Both the position numbers and the translations under genes were made by a program. Of a stretch of 64,000 nucleotides of DNA, positions 55,930 to 64,000 are shown in pieces. The stretch's first letter is position 1; each line of letters begins with the position of its first letter. The stretch is from contig NC_088786.1 in assembly GCF_949628265.1 (NCBI RefSeq), forward strand, positions 23,519,681 through 23,583,680. Direction: 5' to 3'. The stretch is from Cloeon dipterum (lineage: Eukaryota; Arthropoda; Insecta; Ephemeroptera; Baetidae). Below the pieces are notes generated by a model, which ran no database searches, was not told the origin of the DNA, and saw only the letters and a list, made by a program, of their open reading frames with translations.

Positions 55930-58900
55930 TCAATACCCATTTGGCAGGTAGGACTTAGAGGCGTACTTTGGGTAGCGTTTTTCGTTTGCTTCGATGGCTA
56001 CATCAATAATTTTGTTACCCAAGAGGAAGTCGGTGGCTACAATGTTAGCATCCTTCCACCACTTATGCCTAAACAAATTAGTTATTCCGCGGTTTACATC
56101 GTCCGCCATCATTCGGAGTCCCCTCTGCGGCCGGAGAATCGCGTCCGAGTACTTTGGAGTCAGTTCAGCCATAATTGACCAGGGCAAAGGTCGGCCAGAG
56201 TACTTCTGCATAGCTTCCTGAAAATTTGGAATTGATCAATTATGAACTGAATCTTGAAAATTAGTTCAATGTTCAAGAATTTGCAAGCAGATAATATATA
56301 AGCATATGTGATAATTTCCTTTTTCCACCATTCAATTACCTCGTCTGGGAATATTGAACCCCGAGAGTGAGAAGCACTTCCTCAATTACGCATGCCAAGA
56401 AGTGTTTGGCTGCCGAGTCTTTTTATTTTTAGGATATTGAGAGGACTCAATAAAATGCAAATCAGTTTCTTTTGTTGGAAGTAATATCGAATGCAAACGA
56501 GATATCGACAGTTTGCTTCAGTAAACATGATATAGCAAACAAATCACCATGTTAAAAGTTATATTGAAGAGGAAAAGCAAAACTCGATTCGCGGCATGCT
56601 GATTTTGTCTGCAGCTAGTGTGTTTTCACTATTCTGCTCGTGTTGGAAAGGAAGTGCGTCAAAAACATCACTCATTTGCCATGCAAACTTATACCGCTGG
56701 TGCAAATTCTCCTAAGTTTTTGCCGCTGTTGGAAAGACATAAGAGTGCAGCTATAAATTTCAATCAATCCGTCTAAATTTAAATTTTCTGTTGTTTGACT
56801 TAAGGAAAAAGTAATGCAATAATTTTTTTCGCAATTTGATCAATTAAAATCAAATTTAAGTAGAATACTTATCACTTTTACAAAAAATTATATCTAACAT
56901 TGTGTGATTTTAGATAGTTTTAATTAACTTTAACTTTAATTTGCACTGCGTGCGAGTGATATGAGTGTTTGCTTTACGCAACTCTGTCAAAAGGATGCAA
57001 ATCGCACCTCGATGTAGTTGCCAAGGCCAGTTGCGTTCTGCTGGTTGCCCCAAGCCTGGAGCAAGGGAGCGCAAAGCCAGTCGTCGTTCCAGTTCACGTG
57101 CACTTCATGCCTCTTCGCGTGGTAGACCATAAGTCGTTTGCCGCTGTGCCAAAGGTCGCTCAGCCGAGGACTACTCATAAAAACACACTGCGGAAGACAA
57201 AATCGATTGAGATCCCAAAACCAATCGTAACAAAATTTCACAATTTTACACACATAAGAACAATATGCAAACTTTGGATGGCTCCATATATAAATTACTC
57301 ATCTTGCCTTTGATTTTTTATTTTGTCTTTAATAAATTTTTATATTTTGTCTGGTTGTGAAGATATAAATCTATATAATTATATGGATTTTATGGATCTC
57401 CAGTCTTAAAGATATCTAGAAGAATGCAACCTGCCAAACAACACAGCTTCTCAAGTTGCATAAGCATTTTCTGTCAAGGCGCTTGAGCAATTTTCTTCTC
57501 TTGAGAACCTTGAGAACGATTATTGTTTCGAAGAAAACAAAGGACAATTATTAATTTATCTTATTACTCCTACCTGTGTTGCCATACTGCCTAGTTCTTC
57601 ATTAATTAAGTTGGCCAGCCATCTGTGCCTTACTGCATACTTTTGGAATTTGCCAGAAAATCCCACTGGGAACCGGTGAAAATCGACGATCACCACTTCA
57701 TTTGGACTCATTCGCATAAATCTGGCTACGTCTTGCAAGACAGGTCGCAGCTCCGTAATTCTTTCACGAGCGTGGTTTATCCAAAATTGCTCTGAAGTGA
57801 AATTAAACACCTCAGGTCACGCAATGCCATGCTAATGATGGCTATACCATTCTTCCTCTCGTAATATCCGACCCTCAGATCGAGATATCTTGCGCCCCAT
57901 ACCAGCTGCTCCCAAATGTCCTCATCCTGGGTCCGCGTAAAGCGGTAAATGACGTCTCCACGTGATCCGATATCTTTTCCGTAATAGCAGCCAGAATTGT
58001 GGGTGCCGGGGATCATTAACTTGCTTACCCTTGCACCCTCAATTTGGGACCTGTAATTTTTAACGAGCACGTGATATTCGATATACGAATTTTTTCCTGC
58101 AATCTAAACACATACTTCATGTCTCCCATCCATGTTGGTCTGATTTTCAAACAGTCGGACGCAAGGAGGCTTCCATTTCTACTTAAGGCAGCAATCCAAT
58201 AAGGAAGACAGTGAATGCCCGGTGTTGGCATTGTTGTGGCCTTAAATTAAGATCTCCATTTAATTTAAGTTCTTTGGAAATGGTAGCTCATCTTGGCAGA
58301 TAACCTCTATGATGCCAATTAATCTTATATAAAAGGTACTTTCTTTTTAAAGCATTTTAGTAATAGGGATTTTTTTAAGTCTTGTGATATTAAAACATAA
58401 TAATATGGCCAATTAATTATCCTTAAAAAATAATAAAATCACATTGTTTTGTTCGTTTTTAAGTATAGTCTCCTTGTCCCAGCCTCCTGGTAATTTTGGT
58501 CGGCCTAAGGTGGCATTGCTGCGGTAGAAATTTCTAGGGTGTTGATTGCAAACGACGCTATCCAGGAAGCTTTCGGTTTGGTTGAAACTGGAAATTTCAG
58601 CAGGCACGAGTTCGCTGTCGTGTCAGTATTAAATTTCAATTTACATACCTTTCATTTGTTGGATCCTGGGAAAACAAAAATACGCTGTAGAGAACCCCTC
58701 CACATAGTGTTGGTTCCCAATTCAATTCTAGATGTCTTGTTTGCAAGCCTTTCAGGCCATCATTTTTTATGCTCTTGTACCAATAGGATCCGACGGTAAT
58801 AAACACGTGGCAATCATCCCAAGGCAGTTCATCAGACACTGTAAGCATTGATTTGATTATTATTGACTTTATTTGAAACCATCCCCGTGTTATACTCAAT

Positions 58901-60235
58901 TATATCTTTGTTTCTTATAACAGGCAGCTTGAGACAACGATATTGGTTTTTTGATATAGATAGTCGAGTAATTAATACATATTTATATGCTAGTAAATGA
59001 AGAAATAATTTACAAGAACAGGTGAGAATATGATAGCCACAAAAGGAATGTATTATACTTATATTTTGTGTTATTCCAAACAAATTTTTTCATATAGCAT
59101 GGATATCATAAAATTTGGAGTCAATGGATTGTCGTTTAATATTTATACCATATTAACAAATTTTTCGTAAGCAGCGATGGAAAAAGTGAGTGAAGTTAAG
59201 TGAATTTTAAAAGATTTAACCATATCATCTGCATTGATTTAGATTTCATTCCATTGTCTATTTGCACAACATGTTTCCCCATTCCTTTAAATAGTGTGAT
59301 ATCTTTTTACGAGCCATTGAAAAAAATAGTATTTATTCTACGTTTCTGGCTGAAGATTGTACCTTTTTTTTATCTAAGCGTTAATATATTAATCTTGGAA
59401 GTTCAAACAGGGAGATATTAGGATTGAAACGGCTCACTAAATTCGTGCATTAAAATTGTGAGTCAATTTTTTCGGATTCATCAGTCAAGATTTATCAGTA
59501 ATTAGGTAATAGCTCTGTAATGACACATTGAGAGCTGTCCATTAGAGTTACAAAATACAAATGCAACTAATTGTCCAAGATTTTTAGCTTTGGAAACATT
59601 TTTGACGAGTTTAACATTTTTTATTAGCACCATGCTACTCAAAAAGCCCGTCGCGTCCGCGTGTCGCTGCAGTTTCTAAGTCCATTTTTAAAGAAGGTTA
59701 ATTTGCGCCTAAATTTGATTCTATTGCATTGCAATGACGATTTGGGAAAGTTGCGAAAACTTTCAAACTCGCTACTTGCTGCTTTGCACCTTTCTAGCAA
59801 GCGTGAATGAATTTCACGGGACGAATGTCTACCGTTTCAATAAGAGACCCTGGTGCAGAGGAACCAACATGCTTGAGATTAAAAGAAACAGATTAACACT
59901 GCATCAAATATTAAATTCACTGTTAGTGACATTTTAGTGATATAAACCAAAAATTAAAACTATAACCACAAAAAAGATAATAAATGGTAAAAAGTTTAGA
60001 ATCAAAGAAAACCATACGTTATCTATTCGTAATAACATCTATCACTTTTGCTCTCCTAAAATGAAACCCAAGAGAAGAGTGGCTCATCTTAAAGTCCTTG
60101 CTTAAATGATTGCAATAATCTGCAATGAAGGTTATTTTCTGTGCTACATCTTGAGGCCAACATACCTGAACTGTGGAAAAGAGCAGTAGTCAGCGCTGCG
60201 AGTAGAACGATGAATTCCGTCAGAGTCAGCGGCAT
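55930..60235 (-). CDS. Secreted PI-PLC X domain-containing protein
   Basis: Eight exons on the minus strand: 60235-60166, 58838-58649, 58614-58443, 58240-58116, 58050-57848, 57791-57574, 57187-57008 and 56217-55930; 1446 bases, 481 aa. Exon 1 is a signal peptide (LTEFIVLLAALTTALFHSS) with a phase-1 donor. An N-terminal beta-rich region (CHVFITVGSYWYKSI, SVFLFSQDPTNE) is followed by LPGGWDKE, LPYWIAALSRNGSLLASDCL, and the catalytic X domain with LMIPGTHNSGCY (His203), VWGARYLDLRVGYY, EVVIVDFHRFPVGF, LWHSGKRLMVYH, and NIVATDFLLGNKIIDVAIEA. The single X box without a Y box places it with the insect secreted PI-PLCXD group, not with signalling PLCs. The second histidine region is WINHARERI where relatives read NHD, so activity is uncertain. 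The exon 3/4 boundary is the least certain join. Confidence 0.88.
59769..59863 (+). mobile_element. SINE relic, old subfamily, in PLC-like gene intron 1
   Basis: Starts near TCGCTACTTGCTGCTTTGCA, continues TTTCTAGCAAGCGTGAATGA, CGGGACGAATGTCTACCGTT and AATAAGAGACCCTGGTGCAG, then loses similarity. It shares the AGAGACC variant with the relic at 17244 and begins at the same breakpoint as copies A and C. Confidence 0.55.
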
Positions 60236-61391
60236 CGTGTTGACTCACACCGCCGACGAATAAAACTGGGCAGCCAAGAAAACACACAGCAGACCGAGAG
60301 CCGCGCGGGGTAATCGTCTTTGCTCCCCCAAAGAAAACAAACAAGTTTAAAGCAACTGCCGCGATATTATGCTGGTGTGCGACCCGGACGAATTGCAAAA
60401 AACGACTACCGAGAATAGCTTGGGAGGGCAATATTGGGTGCTGTAATTGGCTAACGCACTCTCTGGCCTCTTCGTTAACATTGCAAATTGCGGCAGTCGG
60501 AATTGAAATGAGCTCCGGAGGTGCGTGTTGGCAGAGTGCACTTCTCTTTCATCAGCAGTGGCGTGCGCGCCGCCTATTGCTCATGGTAGTGGATATTCCG
60601 AATAAAAAAAGAGTAAAATAGGCAGCCAACTGAAACACCTGCTGACCGGAAACGCGCACATCTCTGTCGCGCGTACAAACGACAAACGCGGTTTAATTAC
60701 TCCTCGCGAACAATGCGCGCATGTTGCACGAAAAAAAAGGTGAGTCAGAGAATCTGTGCAAGTTTCCTAGCTGAATCAGCCACTGTGTCCGTTATGTAAA
60801 CAAGCGGTGGGAAATTGGACGGCTTATTTTTTATTGCCTCCATTATCTTATTGGGCGTGTGGGTGAAGCGACCGTGCAGACGCAGACAGAGTGAGAAGGT
60901 CACTTTTAAACATAGCAATTTGATTCAAACACGCGAATTGTGACGCGTTCTAAATAATTTTCTGTAGACCTGCTACACCCCTATTAAAGAATTAAAGAGA
61001 ACACTCGCAAGAAGCAAAAATCGAATTAAAATTATATTTTATTTCTCCCGCCTTAATTCTCGTAACAAAAATTGCATGATTATATATCTTGTCTTGAAGG
61101 TGTTTATTTAGCGATAAAACTGAAATGCAGTAGAGAAACCCATTCTAATAAAGTTTGGTTTAGTAATTTATAAATTTAATTATGAGTTTCAAGTAAAAGT
61201 TTTGAACTCTTGTGCCTGTTCTCTTCCGTAGGTTGTCAGCGATAAAATCTGCTGCTAATTATCGCTATAGTACTTAGTTGGAAAGAAATAATTTAAATCC
61301 TTTGCAAAATCAATTCTTTGACTAATAACCATTAATTTAATTTGCTGAAGTAACATCAATTGTGAACTTATTACAATTACATAAGGTTATT
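60236..61391. other. Promoter of the PLC-like gene and spacer
   Basis: 60236-60960 is clearly GC-richer than the surroundings, with several CGCGC motifs, and should hold the promoter and leader of the minus-strand PLC-like gene. 60960-61391 is AT-rich with nothing recognised. Confidence 0.45.
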
Positions 61392-61692
61392 TCTTTATCC
61401 CTGTCCGAGGACCGGGAAGGGCGCACACTGCACTGGCACGAATGCTGAAACCCGGGTCCCAATAACACCGCGAACGGATAACATGGGCGCACCAAGCTGC
61501 ACAGGGACACAGCCCACTCAAGGGCCACTTGCCTCCGCACCGAGGACTGCATTGAAACGCTAGACATTCGTCCCGTGATTCCATATCACGCATGCTGGAA
61601 AGGTGCAAATCAGCAAGTAGCGAGTCGGCGCCGGTGCGCCTCCCAGCCCGTTGAGCAATTTGAGCATTTCGAGTCACTAAACTAACCACTTT
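61392..61692 (-). mobile_element. SINE copy E, near full length
   Basis: Minus-strand copy almost identical to copy B over the head (GTGGTTAGTTTAGTGACTC), the GCTGGGAGGCGCACCGGCGC element and the body. The A-tail is short (AAAGAAATAACC on the minus strand). Near-identity to B points to recent activity. Confidence 0.75.
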
Positions 61693-62835
61693 TTGTCATC
61701 TCTGACATTGGGTAGCCAGTATTAGATCTCCGAACTGCTCAAATACCTCCCATTGCTTTGACACTCCTGAGAATGCCTTAACAATGCGAGCCAACGGGCT
61801 GGCTAAGTAAAGTAACTTTACCACAGACAGAAAAACATCATATATTTTAAAGTTAGTCGGAACAAAAAGCGGAATTTAACTGAAACAGTGTATTTAATAG
61901 AGATCGAACTCATCTTACACAATAATTTAAAAAAGTGAAAGCCAATTTTCCAATAACTTGCAATTATTCAATTGATTCACTGCTATTAGTAAAATCTTAA
62001 AAGTTTAGCAAACATCAATATTAACTTTACCAGCATATAAGCTTGTTCATTAACAATTATCAATTATGAATACTTTGGCACACTTACGTTTTTTAGAATT
62101 TTCTGTACAGCTTGAGAAAAAAAAACAAGATGGCTGTCTAAGTTTCGCGATAATTCAAAGCAACTTTATCAGAGTACATTATATATATGTAATATAATGA
62201 AAACGTGATTGCACGTGCCACTCGCTCCTTAATTCTTCAAAGGTGCACGCTCTCCTCATTGGCTGAAAACGATTGTGCGAAGGCGAATGAGCGCAGCGCA
62301 GTTTGTTTTGAATTTTGATCTCGTGCATAGCTGCTGCGAGCTGGACAGCTGACCTAACCATTCTTATACCGGCTCTTACAAGTTTCTTTTTGCCAGAACC
62401 GTTTTGGAGTTCCAACAACGATTGCTTAAAAACCCCTTATGAAAAGGATATAACGATTCGAACCTTAACTTAACTGCTGGTTTCATAATAAATAATCAAA
62501 CTGGTAACGTTAAATTGGTCTAGCCCAGCTTACCAACTATTTTTCACGTACATATTGAAATTTATGCCTACCAACTAATGACACGAACAATTAGATGAAA
62601 TCTACAAGGTGGAAAAGTCTCAACAACTGGCTGATGAAAATAATGAAGAATCTAATATTTAAAGATTAAACAATTTGTTATTTAAAATTGAGTACTGCGG
62701 CCTAAAGAGGTTTGTCATTGTGGAACAAAATCACGTTTTGACAAAAATATTACTTTATTTTCATAATTGGTATGGTTGGAATTTTAAATTAGCATATATC
62801 AAAATATGATTACCTACTCCTAAATGAAAGGAATC
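61693..62835. other. Intergenic and XRCC4 3' UTR
   Basis: AT-rich, except for a promoter-like GC-richer stretch at 62210-62390 that contains CACGTG and CATTGGCTG (reverse CCAAT). No gene on either strand is visibly served by it. 62750-62835 is the likely XRCC4 3' UTR. Confidence 0.4.
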
Positions 62836-63763
62836 TCACAAGTCCATAACATCATCAAAATTGTCGGATACATCAGTCTTTTTGCTCCTCTTTGTACCCA
62901 TTGAAGAGCTGGCCGTAGCTGTTGGTTCTTCATTTTCTTCATCAACTTCTGTGTCATCGTCATACACAGAATCACCAGATCCTGGCTCAACACTGCCCTT
63001 GTCTGCAAATTTACAATAATAATTCATTGAAACTTATTGCTACAGATATTTTAACACAAAGAAAGAGCACAAATTCTCATATTCGATAATGCATAATTTC
63101 TTTCTCTATATATAATGTTCGAGAGCTAACCACTATAGTGAGGAATAAAATGAAAATTCACAATTTTTGAAGTTCAGAGATTCTGAAGATGTGAATATTC
63201 ACCTGTGAGTTCACTCTGAAGTTGCAGGATTTTTTCTTTCTTGGCATTTAAGAGGTCTAAAAAATTGGAGAGCAGCAGTTCTTCCTTGACGATTGTGTCA
63301 TCTGTCACTTTTTCAAACTGCTCCGAAAGAACGTTAAGGTCTAAAACATTGAAATGCAATTAAAGGTCAAGACTGAGACTTTAGTACAATGAATTTACCT
63401 CGATTGACATCAGCTATTGACGTCTCCAACAGTTCATTTTTACTTCTAAGCTTGTTTTGAATGGCCAAAAGTGCCATGGTTGTAGAAATCAACGCCTCTT
63501 TCAAGTCTTTCTGCAAGAAAAAACGTTCATCAATCAGTGTCTTTTTTACTGATTTTAATCGTTATTACCTTTTGTAACTGCAATTTGGCATATGTCAACT
63601 TCACTTGGTTTAAGCCCACTTTTTCAATGTAGAACTTGTCTTCGCGAACAGTGAAGAGAAAGTTCTCTGAGGGAGTCTGCAGTTGAGTCAAAATTGTTTT
63701 CCAATAGTCTTCTGCTGTGAGACCGTATTGGTGATAAAATTCCTTAGCCACCAAATCAGATAA
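62836..63763 (-). CDS. XRCC4: XRCC4, non-homologous end-joining factor (5' end outside window)
   Basis: Four exons on the minus strand: 63763-63569, 63510-63399, 63340-63203 and 63002-62836 (203 codons). XRCC4 scaffolds DNA ligase IV in repair of double-strand breaks. The first exon seen starts after an acceptor (TTTCAG), so the N-terminal part of the head domain must be encoded to the right of 64000. Seen: the rest of the head domain (EDYWKTILTQLQTPSENF, FYIEKVGLNQVKLTYAKLQL), the long coiled coil (KDLKEALISTTMALL, NVLSEQFEKV), FLDLLNAKKEKILQLQSEL (matching human FILVLNEKKTKIRSLHNKL), and the acidic SVYDDDTEVDEENEE, equivalent to the CK2 site read by PNKP and aprataxin FHA domains. A KRSKK basic cluster precedes the C-terminus DDVMDL. 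The apparent ATG at 63799 is intronic. Confidence 0.85.
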
Positions 63764-64000
63764 CTGAAAATATCCAAGTATAATATTAGTATTAGCCATT
63801 AATACACATTATTTAATCTATAATTAGGAGAAAAACTAAACAGCAATTAAATTATCCAAAGAACACAGCAGCACCCAGCGAACATTTAGTAAATTATTTA
63901 ATATATATATTTTTAAAGAAACACCAATGGCGAGTAAATTATTTAATGTATTTTGTTTTGACGTAAAATGCTTTTTATATCTATCAATAATTTTATCTTG
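63764..64000. other. XRCC4 intron, window edge
   Basis: AT-rich sequence upstream (on the minus strand) of the first visible XRCC4 exon. No further exon is seen before the edge. Confidence 0.5.

Noticed and set aside
63530-63799. ATG at 63799 as the start of XRCC4
   Set aside because: A clean acceptor (ATTTTCAG) lies between it and the conserved sequence, and the start of the XRCC4 head domain would be missing.
1-64000. LTR retroelements, Polintons, other virus-like elements, CRISPR arrays, operons
   Set aside because: No polymerase, integrase, capsid or envelope motifs, no long terminal repeats, and no prokaryotic organisation seen.

Overview
The window reads as nuclear DNA of an arthropod, most likely an insect. 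It is AT-rich, its genes are split by short GT-AG introns, and it carries animal-specific orthologues (LIN54, COP9 subunit 4, Bicaudal-C, mRpS24, XRCC4) beside families expanded in insects (SmydA-type SET/MYND proteins, three-exon Ly6 proteins). I joined exons by hand using splice sites, reading phase and family conservation. For every gene called complete, the summed exon lengths are a multiple of three. I see no prokaryotic features and no reverse-transcriptase, capsid or envelope coding sequence.

Layout: 0-2.3 kb, LIN54 (minus, runs off the left edge). 4.3-6.0 kb, CSN4 (plus), with small palindromic repeats around its first exon. 6.6-8.1 kb, mitochondrial porin/VDAC (minus). 9.9-15.7 kb, two tandem SET/MYND (SMYD) genes (plus) separated by a decayed coding fragment. 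16.5-17.1 kb, an intronless two-BIR protein. 17.7-18.7 kb, mRpS24 (plus). 20.0-23.9 kb, Bicaudal-C (minus, 14 exons). 25.3-28.6 kb, inositol-3-phosphate synthase (minus). 30.4-50.4 kb, a loose cluster of four Ly6/uPAR genes (A-C minus, D plus), with a 5S rRNA pseudogene and SINEs among them. 55.1-55.6 kb, the 3' end of a single-pass membrane protein gene. 55.9-60.2 kb, a secreted PI-PLC X-domain protein (minus). 62.8 kb to the right edge, XRCC4 (minus, 5' end outside the window).

The genes do not form one pathway. LIN54, CSN4, porin, mRpS24, Ino1 and XRCC4 are housekeeping genes for transcription, deneddylation, mitochondria, inositol synthesis and end joining. The lineage-specific parts are the SMYD pair and the Ly6 cluster; all four Ly6 genes share exon order and intron phase, so they are probably duplicates of one ancestor. 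A poly(A)-tailed SINE family is scattered through 42-62 kb, with older relics at 17.3 and 59.8 kb.

Points most worth a second look: three non-canonical GC-AG introns (two consecutive in the second SMYD gene, one in Ly6-C); a SINE family whose copies share one internal 5' breakpoint, one copy having a different head; a 5S rRNA relic next to five TGATCA palindromes; and two sets of inverted-repeat elements that no gene explains.
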